A DNA stretch of 64,000 bases from Hymenobacter pini (GCF_020421205.1 NZ_JAIZZH010000003.1:959216-1023215); one strand, 5' to 3'. Shown: positions 1 through 8,657, counted from the first letter of the stretch. A program made the numbers and translations. The notes: a model not told the origin generated them from the sequence alone.

Positions 1-1057
1 GGTTGAAAGTGGTAGTACCCCCGCTGCACTGGGTGGTAACTGTGGGGTTGTTGGGGCGAGGCGTAGTAGGGTAAATAGCCGGGTCGGGGTTGTTCACGAA
101 CAGCTTGTACTCGGGGTACCCTACGTTGCTGCTCTGGCTTTTACGCTTTGCCCGGAAGTTGCCCGCTACGGTAGTGCCCTGGCTATTGGCCACCAGAATT
201 ACGCCAAATGGCTGAATACCCGCGTAGCTCACCCGCTTTACAAAGAAGCTTTGGTTGTTGAAGTTGGGGTTAGGAATGAGTGGGTAGAGCATAAAGGAGC
301 TAGACAGCGCATTAGTACCGCCAGCGGCTGTAAACGACCATTGCTGCGAATACAGCCGCCCGGATTTTTCCCCATTGGCATCCCGCACCGTGAAATCCCA
401 CACGTCATACCACGCTTTGCGCTGATTCACACCCTGCGAAGCGCCACTGGCATTTACTTCCATAAACTCCACCCAGTAGTCACGGGCGGGGTCGGCGGGG
501 GCTGAAGCAAACACGAAGGGGTTATATCCGTCGGCCGGGGTAGTGTTGCCGGCCTGGTAGCGCGGTCCGGCCGCCGCTTCCTCGGGTGTAGCAATGAAGC
601 CGGGTTGGTTGGGGGCCAGGTTCACGCCCCCCTCGGCGGTAGCAGTTTGTGGTTCTAGGTAGCCCGTGAATGCTACCTGCTCCGTACCGGTGGCATTCAG
701 GTATTTTACCTGCAGGCGCAGGCGGCCATTGTTAACGCCGTCGTTGGTACGCACGCGGCGCACCCCGAAGTACAGGGTTTCGCCCCCGTTCATGCGCACA
801 TACAGTCGCTGGTCGGCGGGTGCTCCTTCCTTCAGAAAGTACCGGGAATTGGAAGTGGCACTGGTGGGGGCGCCATCATCGTGCTGCAGATAGCCGACAA
901 AGTTGTTGGTACCAGTGGCCGTGCCCCGGTTACCGGTACCGGGGGTGAGGTTTTTAGAGCCCTCGGCCTGTGCTTGCCAAGCCCTCAGGCTAAGGACGGC
1001 GCAGACCAGCGTATACCGAATTAAGCATTGTAACCAAGCAGGGAAAAATTGTCTCAT
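1..1057 (-). CDS. Large secreted surface protein, N-terminal part (cut by window edge)
   Basis: The frame is open from the ATG at 1057 to the left edge, so about 352 N-terminal residues are visible and the rest lies outside. The protein begins with a basic stretch and a hydrophobic run ending near AWQAQA, which reads as a signal peptide. The mature part is rich in Gly, Thr, Asn and Pro and looks like beta-strand extracellular domains (short motifs such as YLQHDDG, ETLYFGVRR and DVWDFTVRDANG). In this phylum such proteins are commonly exported and end in a type IX sorting or gliding-motility C-terminal domain, but that end is not visible here. No catalytic motif was recognised. The real gene is the minus-strand frame; the plus-strand frames over it are shadows. 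Confidence 0.7.
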   Translation of the reverse strand, partial: MRQFFPAWLQCLIRYTLVCAVLSLRAWQAQAEGSKNLTPGTGNRGTATGTNNFVGYLQHDDGAPTSATSNSRYFLKEGAPADQRLYVRMNGGETLYFGVRRVRTNDGVNNGRLRLQVKYLNATGTEQVAFTGYLEPQTATAEGGVNLAPNQPGFIATPEEAAAGPRYQAGNTTPADGYNPFVFASAPADPARDYWVEFMEVNASGASQGVNQRKAWYDVWDFTVRDANGEKSGRLYSQQWSFTAAGGTNALSSSFMLYPLIPNPNFNNQSFFVKRVSYAGIQPFGVILVANSQGTTVAGNFRAKRKSQSSNVGYPEYKLFVNNPDPAIYPTTPRPNNPTVTTQCSGGTTTFN

Positions 1058-1356
1058 AAATAGTGGGTAAGAAGTCAGGAATAAATGCTCCCAATCCCAA
1101 TTCGATGATGACGAATTGCAGGATTTGCCACAAGTTTAGAGGTTTTTTTTGCATAAATCATTGAAAAACATAGCATAAAACTATACAAACAAAGAGTAAG
1201 CTATCCTATTTGAAGAATTATTTTCACTTAATATTCCCCCCCAAGATGGCTAATCTGGCTGCTGTGGTAGGGTACTTGTGTTAATTAATTACGCCGTAAA
1301 ACTTTTTCCTGGAGCCTCAGTAAAGAGGCCTGCCTACCGTTCCGCTCTCAACTCCT
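1058..1356. other. AT-rich divergent intergenic region
   Basis: This 299-base gap separates the leftward surface-protein gene from the rightward sixA. It is clearly AT-richer than its flanks (runs of T near 1143 and AT-rich DNA to about 1250) and must hold both promoters. I could not find a perfect TTG-19-TAnnTTTG match in either direction, so no promoter is placed. Confidence 0.5.
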
Positions 1357-1848
1357 ATGAAGACCCTCTACCTAATGCGCCACGCCAAGTCCAGCTGGAA
1401 CTTTGATGACCTGACTGACAAGCAACGCCCGCTCAATGACCGGGGCCGCGACGATGCGCCCCTAATGGGTCAGGCGCTGGCTAAGCGTAACATTCGGTTG
1501 GATTTGCTGGTGAGCTCCCCGGCTGTGCGGGCCATGAGCACGGCGGCGTTGGTGGCTAATGAGCTGGAATACCCCACCGATAAGATTAAAGTGATTGAGG
1601 CTATCTACGAGGCCAGCGTGCCCGACTTACTGGCCGTGGTACGCCAACTGCCCGATACGGCCGGCTCGGTGCTGTTGGTGGGCCACAACAACACCATCAC
1701 GGAGTTTGCCAACCTGCTCTCGCCCAGTGAAATCCCCGAAATGCCCACGGCGGCTATCGTGTGCCTGAAGTTTGCTACCGAGCAGTGGGCACAGATTGAC
1801 CGGGCCAACGCGGAATACTACTTCTTCGACAAACCGAAAAACCAATAA
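1357..1848 (+). CDS. sixA: SixA-type phosphohistidine phosphatase
   Basis: A 163-residue protein of the histidine phosphatase superfamily, SixA subgroup, which removes phosphate from phosphohistidine on phosphotransfer proteins. The N-terminus carries the catalytic RHG-type motif as LMRHAKSSW (His9), and a second conserved histidine appears in LVGHNNTI. The length matches the compact SixA family (about 160 residues), which lacks the long inserts of phosphoglycerate mutases. The ATG at 1357 starts directly with the first beta strand (MKTLYLM), so the start is secure. It precedes ppk1 on the same strand with a 120-base gap that contains heptad repeats. This sixA-ppk order suggests joint phosphate or phosphorelay metabolism, which is inference. 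A cytoplasmic enzyme. Confidence 0.9.
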   Translation: MKTLYLMRHAKSSWNFDDLTDKQRPLNDRGRDDAPLMGQALAKRNIRLDLLVSSPAVRAMSTAALVANELEYPTDKIKVIEAIYEASVPDLLAVVRQLPDTAGSVLLVGHNNTITEFANLLSPSEIPEMPTAAIVCLKFATEQWAQIDRANAEYYFFDKPKNQ

Positions 1849-1851
1849 GCA

Positions 1852-1965
1852 GTTGCCGGTTGTGCGTTGCCCGTTGTACGTTATCAGGCCTGAACTCTGC
1901 TAGCTAACAATGAGCTACTTACCATATGCAACGCACAACGGGCAACCCATAACCGGCAACTGAAC
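1852..1965. repeat. GTTGNNN heptad arrays, inverted pair
   Basis: Positions 1852-1886 hold five consecutive 7-base units of the form GTTGNNN (for example GTTGCCG then GTTGTGC; the last is GTTATCA). Positions 1929-1963 hold five units of the complementary form CAACNNN. The two arrays face each other around about 42 bases and can pair in part (GTTGCCCGTTGT with ACAACGGGCAAC). The element fills most of the sixA-ppk1 gap. The same degenerate heptad appears at five other places in the window. Confidence 0.8.
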
Positions 1966-1968
1966 TTT

Positions 1969-4086
1969 ATGTCCGAAACCAAACAGGCGCAGCCCCGGCT
2001 GCTGAACCGAGAGCTAAGCTGGCTGACGTTTAACCGCCGCGTGCTGCAGGAGGCGCAAAACCCCGAAGTGCCGCTACTGGAGCGCATTAAGTTTCTGGCC
2101 ATTTTCAGCAGCAACCTCGATGAGTATTTCAAGGTGCGCGTGGCTACGCTGCGCCGCTTGGTGAAGCTCAAAAAGAAAACCCGCGCCAAGCTGGGCGAAG
2201 ACCCCGCCGAGCAGCTCCGCGACCTGCTGCAGGAAGTAAGCCGGCAGCAGCAGGAATTCGGCGACACATTCCGCAACCAGATTCTGCCCGGGCTGCGTCA
2301 GGAGCACATTCACCTGATTTCGGAACACGACTTGAGCGAGGAGCAGCGCCAGTGGGTGCAGCAGTATTTCCGCAGCAACGTGCAGGATTTACTGTCGCCC
2401 ATCATCCTCGACGATAACCTGCACCACCTGTTCCTGCGCGACCAGAGCGTGTACCTGACCTTCTTTCTCTCCGAACCCATGGACCGCAAAAAGCACGACG
2501 AGGAACGGGTGGTGGCAATGGAGCTCCCCACCAAGCGCCACGGCAGCCGCTTTGTGCAGCTGCCCGATGCGGGCGAGGAGCACTACGTGATGTTCCTGGA
2601 CGACGTAATCCGGTGCTGCGCGCAGGAGCTGTTTCCGAAGTACCGCAAAGTGCAGGTACACGCCATCAAACTCTCCCGCGACGCCGAGCTGGATATTCAG
2701 GAAGAAGTATCGGGCAACCTGCTGGCCAAAATCAAGAGCAGCCTGCAGAAGCGGGAAACCGGCTTCCCGGCCCGCCTGCTCTACGACCCCGCCATGCCTA
2801 AGGAAGTGCTGCGCGCCGTAATGCAGAAAACCGGCATTGGCAAGGACGAACTAGTGGAAGGCAGCCGCTACCATAACTTCCGCGACTTCTTCGGCTTCCC
2901 CGATTTTGGGCTGGCCCGCCTGCAGTACGCGCCCATGCCGCCGCTGCCCCATCCCACCCTGCCACGCACTGGGGCCATGCTGCCCGCCATTGCCCAGCGC
3001 GACCACCTGTTGCACCCGCCCTACCAGTCGTTCGACTACGTGACCCGGCTGATTACGGAGGCCGCCAAGGATCCGCAGGTAAGCGGCATCAGCATGACGC
3101 TGTACCGGGTGGCGGGCAAGAGCGAGGTAGCCAAGGCCCTGCTGAAAGCCGTGAAAAACGGCAAGCAGGTAACGGTGGTAGTGGAGCTGAAGGCGCGCTT
3201 TGATGAGGAAAGCAACATGTTCTGGGCTGAGAAGCTGCAGAAGGCCGGGGCCAACGTCATCTACGGTATTCCGGAGCTGAAAGTACACAGCAAACTGCTG
3301 CTGATTACCCGGGCCGAGGAAGGCCAGAACCGCCTGTACGCGTACCTCAGCACCGGCAACTTCAACGAGAAAACCAGCGAAATCTACGCCGACCACGGCC
3401 TGTTCACGAGCAACCCCGAAATCACGCGGGAAGTGGCCGAGGTGTTCCGGTACTTCCACGACCGGCAAGATAAGGCCGGCCAGTTCCAGCACCTACTGGT
3501 AGCCCCGTTTGAGCTGCGCGAAAAGCTGGTAGCCCTGGTGGATGCCGAAATTGAGCGGGCCCGGCGCGGCGAGGACGCCTACATCATTCTGAAGCTGAAT
3601 GCCCTGCAGGATGAGCGCATGATTCTGAAGCTATACGAGGCCAGTGAGGCTGGCGTGCGGGTGGAACTGCTCATCCGGGGTATCTCCTGCCTGATTCCGG
3701 AGTTGGCCGGCCAAAGCACCAACATCCAGCAGCGCGGCATGGTAGACCGGTTTCTGGAGCACGCCCGGGTGTACGTGTTCGGCAACGGCGGCGACGAGAA
3801 AGTATACGTGGCGTCCTCCGACTGGATGGCCCGCAACCTGGACCGCCGTGTAGAAGTGGCTTTTCCCATTCTGCAGCCCGACCTGAAGGCCGAAGTACGC
3901 CACCTGCTGGACCTACAGCGCCAGGACAACGTGAAGGCCCGCGACTGGCAGAATAATTTCCTGGGTCAAGATGACGAAGCCACCACGGCAGGCCGCATCC
4001 GTTCCCAGTTTGATACCTACGCCTACCTGAAAAGCCTGAGCAAAAGACCGGCCCGCCCACGCAAGCCGGCCGCTCCGAAGCAATAG
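1969..4086 (+). CDS. ppk1: Polyphosphate kinase 1
   Basis: A 705-residue PPK1, which reversibly polymerises the ATP gamma-phosphate into inorganic polyphosphate. All four family domains can be followed: the N-terminal domain with the typical LLNRELSWLTFNRRVLQEA start, the head domain, and two phospholipase-D-like C-terminal domains. The autophosphorylated histidine lies in ELKVHSKLLLI, with the ADHGLF segment after it. The second His-containing motif is HARVYVFGNGG, followed by VYVASSDWMARNLDRRVE. The length fits the family (about 690-730). The C-terminus ends in a basic Pro-rich tail (KRPARPRKPAAPKQ). It follows sixA and is followed by a strong hairpin terminator at 4111-4150. Peripheral-membrane or cytoplasmic. 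Confidence 0.96.
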   Translation: MSETKQAQPRLLNRELSWLTFNRRVLQEAQNPEVPLLERIKFLAIFSSNLDEYFKVRVATLRRLVKLKKKTRAKLGEDPAEQLRDLLQEVSRQQQEFGDTFRNQILPGLRQEHIHLISEHDLSEEQRQWVQQYFRSNVQDLLSPIILDDNLHHLFLRDQSVYLTFFLSEPMDRKKHDEERVVAMELPTKRHGSRFVQLPDAGEEHYVMFLDDVIRCCAQELFPKYRKVQVHAIKLSRDAELDIQEEVSGNLLAKIKSSLQKRETGFPARLLYDPAMPKEVLRAVMQKTGIGKDELVEGSRYHNFRDFFGFPDFGLARLQYAPMPPLPHPTLPRTGAMLPAIAQRDHLLHPPYQSFDYVTRLITEAAKDPQVSGISMTLYRVAGKSEVAKALLKAVKNGKQVTVVVELKARFDEESNMFWAEKLQKAGANVIYGIPELKVHSKLLLITRAEEGQNRLYAYLSTGNFNEKTSEIYADHGLFTSNPEITREVAEVFRYFHDRQDKAGQFQHLLVAPFELREKLVALVDAEIERARRGEDAYIILKLNALQDERMILKLYEASEAGVRVELLIRGISCLIPELAGQSTNIQQRGMVDRFLEHARVYVFGNGGDEKVYVASSDWMARNLDRRVEVAFPILQPDLKAEVRHLLDLQRQDNVKARDWQNNFLGQDDEATTAGRIRSQFDTYAYLKSLSKRPARPRKPAAPKQ

Positions 4087-4110
4087 ATTACTACTTTTCT
4101 GATTACCATA

Positions 4111-4158
4111 CTGGCCCCGGCTACAACCTATGAGGTTTGGCCGGGGCCAGTTATTTAT
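4111..4158. terminator. Hairpin terminator between ppk1 and convergent gene
   Basis: A perfect 11-bp stem (CTGGCCCCGGC at 4111-4121 with GCCGGGGCCAG at 4140-4150) around an 18-base loop lies 24 bases after the ppk1 stop, followed by a short AT run. It sits between convergent genes and could serve both. Confidence 0.75.
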
Positions 4159-4508
4159 AGCCGTTTTCGGCGAGGCGGGGCCGTTACGCGCGGCTGGGTG
4201 GAAAACAGCGTCAGTACCACTGTAGTGTCAGGGAAGGTTACCGGGCGCTGCACCGTGAGGTGTTGATGGAAGCTCACTACCAATACCTGCGGCCCGCTGG
4301 GGCCCATAAATCGGAAAGCGCCATTGGCGTTGGTAGTGGCGGCTATGGCAGTGCCTTTTACCAGCACCGAGGCCCCAGCCAATGGTACGGCAGCTTGGTT
4401 AAGCACCCGCCCCGTGTACAGGGTGCCTAGCTCCGGCACCTGTGCATGGGCAGTTGAGGCCACCAGTAGTCCGCTTATCAACCAGAAACAGTGGTTACGC
4501 GCAATCAT
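4155..4508 (-). CDS. Secreted CarboxypepD_reg-like single-domain protein
   Basis: A 117-residue exported protein. Residues 1-22 form a signal peptide (hydrophobic FWLISGLLVAS, cleavage after AHA). The rest is one carboxypeptidase-regulatory-like beta-sandwich: GRVLNQAAVPLAGASVLVKGT, then TTNANGAFRF, the pattern seen at the N-terminus of SusC/TonB receptors. Here the domain stands alone, with no receptor plug or barrel after it, and the C-terminus is short and basic (APPRRKRL). The downstream partner is unknown. It runs convergent to ppk1, and the hypothetical gene at 4515 lies 6 bases upstream on the same strand, so the two probably share a transcript. Function unknown; an envelope-associated role is inference from the signal peptide. 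Confidence 0.65.
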   Translation of the reverse strand: MIARNHCFWLISGLLVASTAHAQVPELGTLYTGRVLNQAAVPLAGASVLVKGTAIAATTNANGAFRFMGPSGPQVLVVSFHQHLTVQRPVTFPDTTVVLTLFSTQPRVTAPPRRKRL

Positions 4509-4514
4509 TGGGCC

Positions 4515-4934
4515 TTATGCTTGGGAGCTGACGGCCCGGGCCTTGCGGGGGCGCCGCCCGGTAGCCGTTTTTGTTTCGTCGGCCGGTTCGGCGGTAACCG
4601 GCAGCTTCCGGAGCTTGGCTACTTTACCGGCCAGCTGTTCGGCAGTTTTGTGAATGGCTTTGGTTACGGGTTCTTCCCGCTCCTGCTCCGGCGAATCGTG
4701 CAAGTGGGCATCGAGCAGGCCAGCCAATTGCTCGGTCAGGAGCTGGCGGGCGACTTTGGCTGGTGCGGTCGTGCGCTGCTTTTCCTGCTTGGCCCGCTGC
4801 CGCAGAATTTGGTCGGCAAGGTGCTGCACGGTTTTGCTGATGCCCTTCGGGAGCTTAGTGCCTGCCGGCAGGCCAATGTGGGGTGCCAACGTGGTGGATA
4901 ATTCTTCGAGTAGCTGTTTTTTGGCGGCTTTCAT
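4515..4934 (-). CDS. Hypothetical basic, helix-rich protein
   Basis: A 139-residue protein that I do not recognise. It is rich in Lys, Arg, Glu, Gln and Ala and has no signal peptide or membrane segment. Two similar stretches, ISKTVQHLADQIL and IHKTAEQLAGKVAKL, suggest an internally repeated helical hairpin of the kind found in DNA-binding or histone-like accessory proteins, but no family can be named. The tail is strongly basic (RRPRKARAVSSQA). It starts at an ATG at 4934 and lies 6 bases upstream of the CarboxypepD_reg-like gene, suggesting a two-gene transcript. Confidence 0.55.
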   Translation of the reverse strand: MKAAKKQLLEELSTTLAPHIGLPAGTKLPKGISKTVQHLADQILRQRAKQEKQRTTAPAKVARQLLTEQLAGLLDAHLHDSPEQEREEPVTKAIHKTAEQLAGKVAKLRKLPVTAEPADETKTATGRRPRKARAVSSQA

Positions 4935-5208
4935 GGGCGCTGAATAGTGGCCCGGGAACAGAGCGGGCCGGCACGAAATTACCGCCCTCCTCGCCCAGCA
5001 TCAGGTTATCAAATCATCATGAAATGATGAAGCCGCAACGCGTGCTAGTGCATTGAAGCGGCCAGAAATCAGCGGCTGCTTATTCTGACTACTTCCCGCT
5101 GAACTATCCGCCTATATTATCCGTTATGAATACTTGTTTCGTATATTCAAGGCAATACGGCATGATGCTCTTAGCGGGCAAGCCGTTCCACTCATTGATT
5201 CTACGCGT
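4935..5208. other. Divergent intergenic region
   Basis: It separates the leftward hypothetical gene from the rightward DUF3850 gene. It contains a small hairpin (TCATCATGAAATGATGA near 5017-5033) and an AT-richer part at 5100-5150 that is the likely promoter area. An in-frame TTG at 5134 could extend the next gene, but the ATG at 5209 is preferred. Confidence 0.4.
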
Positions 5209-5547
5209 ATGCAACCTACTTCTGCTGCCACCATTGCGCGGGCTTCTGCTACCGCGCTAGCTGCTCCTCATACCCTCAACATCTGGCCCGCCTGCTTTGC
5301 GGCGGTGGAGGCCGGCACCAAACCCTTCGACGTTCGCCTCAACGACCGGAACTTTCAGGTCGGCGACGCGGTGCTGCTCTGCGAGGTAGATCCTGAGAGT
5401 GAACACTTCACCGGCCGCACGCTGGAGCGCTGGATCAGCCACTTGCTGCCTGGGGGCTCCTTTGGCATAGAAGCCGGCTGGTGCGTGTTGGGCTTCTCCG
5501 AACATCCTCCCCTACCCGCCGGTGTGCACGACACCCGCCTCTGGTAA
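5209..5547 (+). CDS. DUF3850 (ASCH/PUA-like) protein
   Basis: A 112-residue protein. After a low-complexity Ala/Thr-rich leader, the conserved part runs from LNIWPACFAAVEAGTKPFDV through RLNDRNFQVGDAVLL and TGRTLERWISHLL to WCVLGF. This is the DUF3850 pattern, related to the ASCH/PUA fold that binds RNA or modified bases. The family occurs in phages and bacteria and has no established function. The ATG at 5209 is chosen over an in-frame TTG at 5134 because the residues between them show no family similarity. A terminator follows at 5575-5604, so it is probably a single-gene transcript just before the MmeI-like gene. Confidence 0.7.
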   Translation: MQPTSAATIARASATALAAPHTLNIWPACFAAVEAGTKPFDVRLNDRNFQVGDAVLLCEVDPESEHFTGRTLERWISHLLPGGSFGIEAGWCVLGFSEHPPLPAGVHDTRLW

Positions 5548-5574
5548 CCCGGTACGATTTCCTTTTCACCCCTC

Positions 5575-5604
5575 GCCCCTGCCTATCTAGGTCGGGGCTT
5601 TTTT
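5575..5604 (+). terminator. Rho-independent terminator after DUF3850 gene
   Basis: GCCCC at 5575-5579 pairs with GGGGC at 5594-5598 and is followed by six T residues (5599-5604). It argues against the in-frame TTG at 5603 being the start of the next gene. Confidence 0.65.
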
Positions 5605-5668
5605 GCGCCCGGCGGGCCGGGGCGGATGGTTCCGAACTACTATCTTCCGCCTCCCAACTACCTATGCT

Positions 5669-8425
5669 ATGCCGCTTTCCTTATCCGAAGTAAAAGACCG
5701 TGCCATTCGCTTTGCCCAGGAGTGGCAGGGCGAAACCCGGGAGCACGCCGAAGCCAAAGCCTTCTGGGGTGATTTTTTCAACGTGTTCGGCGTAAACCGC
5801 CGCCGGGTGGCCACCTTCGAGGAGCCCGTAAAGAAGCTCTCGGGCCAGCAGGGCTTTATTGATTTGCTCTGGAAGGGCACGTTGCTGGTGGAGCACAAAA
5901 GCCGGGGCAAAGACCTGGACAAGGCCGTGCAGCAGGCCAAAGACTATTTCCCCGGCCTCAAAGACCACGAGCTGCCCAAGTACATTCTGGTATCCGACTT
6001 CGCCCGCTTCCGGCTCTACGACCTGGATGAGGGCACCAGCTTCGATTTCGGGCTGGAGGAGCTCCACCAGCACCTGCATTTGTTCTCGTTTCTGACGGGC
6101 TACCAGAAGCGGCAGTACCAGGCCGAGGACCCCGCCAACATAAAGGCGGCCGAGCTGATGGGCGAACTGCACGACGCCCTGTTGCGCGGCGGCTACCACG
6201 GCCACAAGCTGGAAGTGCTGCTGGTGCGCATTCTGTTCTGCCTCTTTGCCGAGGATACGGCCATCTTCGAGAAGGACGCCTTCCGCGAGTTCCTGGAAGC
6301 CCACACCCGCCCCGATGGCTCCGACGTGGGGGCCCAGCTGGCCCAGTTCTTTTCCGTGCTCGACCAGCCGCCCCAGGAGCGCCAGCGCCAGCTGCCGGCC
6401 CACTTGCAGCAGCTGCCCTACGTGAATGGCTCTTTGTTCACGGAGTTCTTCCCGTTTCCGGCCTTCGATGCGGGCCTGCGCGAGCAGCTGATTCGGTGCA
6501 CGTACTTTGACTGGTCGCGGATTTCGCCGGCCATTTTCGGGTCGTTGTTTCAGTCGGTGACGGACCCGGTGAAGCGGCGCAACCTGGGGGCGCACTACAC
6601 CTCCGAGGCCAACATTCTGAAGGTGATTCAGGGGCTGTTTCTGGATGAGCTGCGCCAGGAGCTCACCCAGGCCGGCCAGAACCGCCCCCGCCTCGATGCC
6701 CTGCACCGCCGCCTGGAGCAGCTCCGGTTTCTGGACCCCAGCTGCGGCTGCGGCAACTTTCTGGTGGTAACCTACCGGGAGCTGCGCCTGCTGGAGCAGG
6801 AAATTCTGGAGCGGCTGTTCCAGGACCGCCGCGCCACCGGCCAGACGGTGGATTTGGCCCTCTACGCCCGCGTGCAGGTAGACCAGGCCTACGGCATTGA
6901 GGTGGAGGAATTTCCGGCCCGCATTGCCGAGGTGGCCATGTGGCTCATGGACCACCAGCTCAACCTGCGCCTCTCCGAAGCTTTCGGCAACCTCTACCTG
7001 CGCCTGCCCCTGACGCGCACCGCCCGCATCGTGCACGGCAACGCCCTCACCACCGACTGGGAAACCGTGGCCCCCAAACACCAGCTCAGCTACATCCTCG
7101 GCAACCCGCCGTTCATCGGTTACCACTTGCAGACTAAACAGCAGAAGGCTGAAATGGCTACACTGTTCAAGGGGGTAAACGGTGCTGGTCTGTTGGACTT
7201 TGCTTCGGCTTGGTTTTATAAAGCTGCCCAGTATATGAAGGGCACCAGTATACGGGCGGCATTGGTAAGCACCAACTCAATTGTTCAAGGTGAACAAGTA
7301 GGCATTCTATGGAATGAACTGTTCACGAATCAGCAAGTCAAAATTCATTTTGCTCACCGCACATTCAAATGGAATAATGAAGCACGGGGAAACGCGCAAG
7401 TGTATTGCGTAATCATTGGATTTGGGCCAGAGGACAGCCCGAAGCACTTCATTTATGATTATAGCACACCACGGGCTGAGCCTATGCGCAGAGAAGTTTC
7501 ACGCATCAACTCTTACTTGATCGAAGCTGATAACACGCTTATTTCAGGCCGCACTAAACCGTTAAGCCACGTCCCGGAAATGGTCAATGGAAATAAGCCT
7601 GTTGATGGTGGCTTCTTCTTTTTGAATGATGTTGAGAAGGATGAGTTGTTACTGAATGAGCCAAGAGCGAAAGATTACATCAAGCCATTTCTAGGGGCGC
7701 AAGAATTTCTGCGAAACCAGAACCGTTGGAGTTTATGGCTTGAAGGAATTTCCCCATCAGTTCTTAAAGAATTGCCGCTTGTGTCGCAACGAGTTAATCA
7801 GGTGAGATTATTCCGTCTTGATAGTTCCAAAGCTGACACAGTACGGATGGCCCAATACCCGACTCTTTTCGGCCAAACACGCCAGCCTAAAAACAACTAC
7901 CTGCTTATCCCCCGACACTCGTCAGAAAACCGTCGTTACGTACCCTTTGGCTTCTTTACTCCAGATGTCATTCTCGGTGATTCTTGCATGAGTATCCCAA
8001 ATGCTACGCCCTATTTGTTCGGCGTGATGACTTCGGAAATGCATATGGCTTGGATGCGGCAAATCTGCGGGCGCATCAAGAGCGACTTCCGATATTCGGC
8101 CACCCTCGTATACAACAACTTCCCCTTCCCGGCGTCGCCCAGCGCGAAGCAGGTGGCGGCGGTGGAAGCGGCGGCGCAGCAGGTGCTGGCGGCCCGGGCC
8201 CAGTTCCCCGAGGAAAGCCTGGCCACCCTCTACGACCCGCTCACCATGCCCCCCGCTCTGGTGAAAGCCCACCAGCAGCTCGATAAGGCCGTGGACCTGT
8301 GCTACCGCCCCGCCGCCTTCCCCACCGAGCTCAGCCGCCTGGAGTTCCTCTTCGAGCAGTACCGGCAGTTGCAAGCGCCCCTGCTGCCCCCGCCCCCCAA
8401 ACGCCCGCGCAAGTCCGCCGCCTAG
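5669..8425 (+). CDS. MmeI-like single-chain restriction-modification enzyme (type IIL/IIG)
   Basis: A 918-residue protein that combines DNA cleavage, adenine methylation and target recognition in one chain, as in the MmeI family. The N-terminus has a PD-(D/E)XK-type site, Asp65 and Glu75-His-Lys77 (GFID, then VEHKS). A helical linker follows. The N6-adenine methyltransferase core shows the SAM motif DPSCGCGNF near residue 356 and the catalytic NPPF at 479-482. The remainder should be the target-recognition domain plus C-terminal helices (NFPFP near the end). Just after NPPF the DNA becomes AT-richer (7130-8095) and then returns to high GC, the mark of an exchanged specificity domain. The start is the ATG at 5669, because an upstream in-frame TTG lies inside the preceding terminator. 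No separate methylase or nuclease gene is adjacent, as expected for a self-sufficient enzyme. Confidence 0.88.
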   Translation: MPLSLSEVKDRAIRFAQEWQGETREHAEAKAFWGDFFNVFGVNRRRVATFEEPVKKLSGQQGFIDLLWKGTLLVEHKSRGKDLDKAVQQAKDYFPGLKDHELPKYILVSDFARFRLYDLDEGTSFDFGLEELHQHLHLFSFLTGYQKRQYQAEDPANIKAAELMGELHDALLRGGYHGHKLEVLLVRILFCLFAEDTAIFEKDAFREFLEAHTRPDGSDVGAQLAQFFSVLDQPPQERQRQLPAHLQQLPYVNGSLFTEFFPFPAFDAGLREQLIRCTYFDWSRISPAIFGSLFQSVTDPVKRRNLGAHYTSEANILKVIQGLFLDELRQELTQAGQNRPRLDALHRRLEQLRFLDPSCGCGNFLVVTYRELRLLEQEILERLFQDRRATGQTVDLALYARVQVDQAYGIEVEEFPARIAEVAMWLMDHQLNLRLSEAFGNLYLRLPLTRTARIVHGNALTTDWETVAPKHQLSYILGNPPFIGYHLQTKQQKAEMATLFKGVNGAGLLDFASAWFYKAAQYMKGTSIRAALVSTNSIVQGEQVGILWNELFTNQQVKIHFAHRTFKWNNEARGNAQVYCVIIGFGPEDSPKHFIYDYSTPRAEPMRREVSRINSYLIEADNTLISGRTKPLSHVPEMVNGNKPVDGGFFFLNDVEKDELLLNEPRAKDYIKPFLGAQEFLRNQNRWSLWLEGISPSVLKELPLVSQRVNQVRLFRLDSSKADTVRMAQYPTLFGQTRQPKNNYLLIPRHSSENRRYVPFGFFTPDVILGDSCMSIPNATPYLFGVMTSEMHMAWMRQICGRIKSDFRYSATLVYNNFPFPASPSAKQVAAVEAAAQQVLAARAQFPEESLATLYDPLTMPPALVKAHQQLDKAVDLCYRPAAFPTELSRLEFLFEQYRQLQAPLLPPPPKRPRKSAA
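7130..8095 (+). other. AT-richer specificity segment inside MmeI-like gene
   Basis: Two sampled 60-base lines inside this stretch are near 37% and 42% GC, against about 60% just upstream. The shift begins immediately after the NPPF catalytic motif and ends where the high-GC C-terminal part resumes (VYNNFPFPASPS). The reading frame is intact across both junctions. It covers roughly residues 488-809, where MmeI-family enzymes place the target-recognition region. Confidence 0.7.
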
Positions 8426-8440
8426 TTTCCTGCGCTGGCT

Positions 8441-8610
8441 AACCAGCCAGCCAAAAAGACAAACGAGTTCGGGTCGGCCCCAAACTCGTCCGTCTTTTCA
8501 GGCAACTCGTTCAGTGCGCCGGCCAGTCAGTAAGCCACCGTTGCCAACCAGCCAGCCAAAAAGACGAACGAGTTCGGGTCGGACCCGAACTCGTTCGTCT
8601 TTTCAGGCAA
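8441..8610. repeat. Tandemly duplicated hairpin terminator unit
   Basis: Two near-identical units begin at 8441 and 8546, each starting AACCAGCCAGCCAAAAAGAC and ending in TCAGGCAA. Each contains a long hairpin (8454-8498 and 8559-8603) with AAAAGAC at one foot and GTCTTTT at the other. The second copy is almost a perfect palindrome and the first has several mismatches. They lie between the convergent MmeI-like and 8658 genes, so they act plausibly as a double bidirectional terminator. Confidence 0.8.
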
Positions 8611-8657
8611 CCAGAACGCCCGTGCGGCCAACGTTGCGGCCGTTCCGTTCCGGCTGC

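Noticed and set aside
2851..3492. Long minus-strand frames over ppk1 and other GC-rich genes
   Set aside because: They mirror the coding strand in high-GC DNA. They have shadow-type composition (Val/Gly/Arg/His-rich) and no domains, while the opposite strand encodes clear enzymes.
5603..5668. Upstream TTG start for the MmeI-like gene
   Set aside because: The codons lie in the terminator of the preceding gene and have no family similarity. The ATG at 5669 fits MmeI-like starts.
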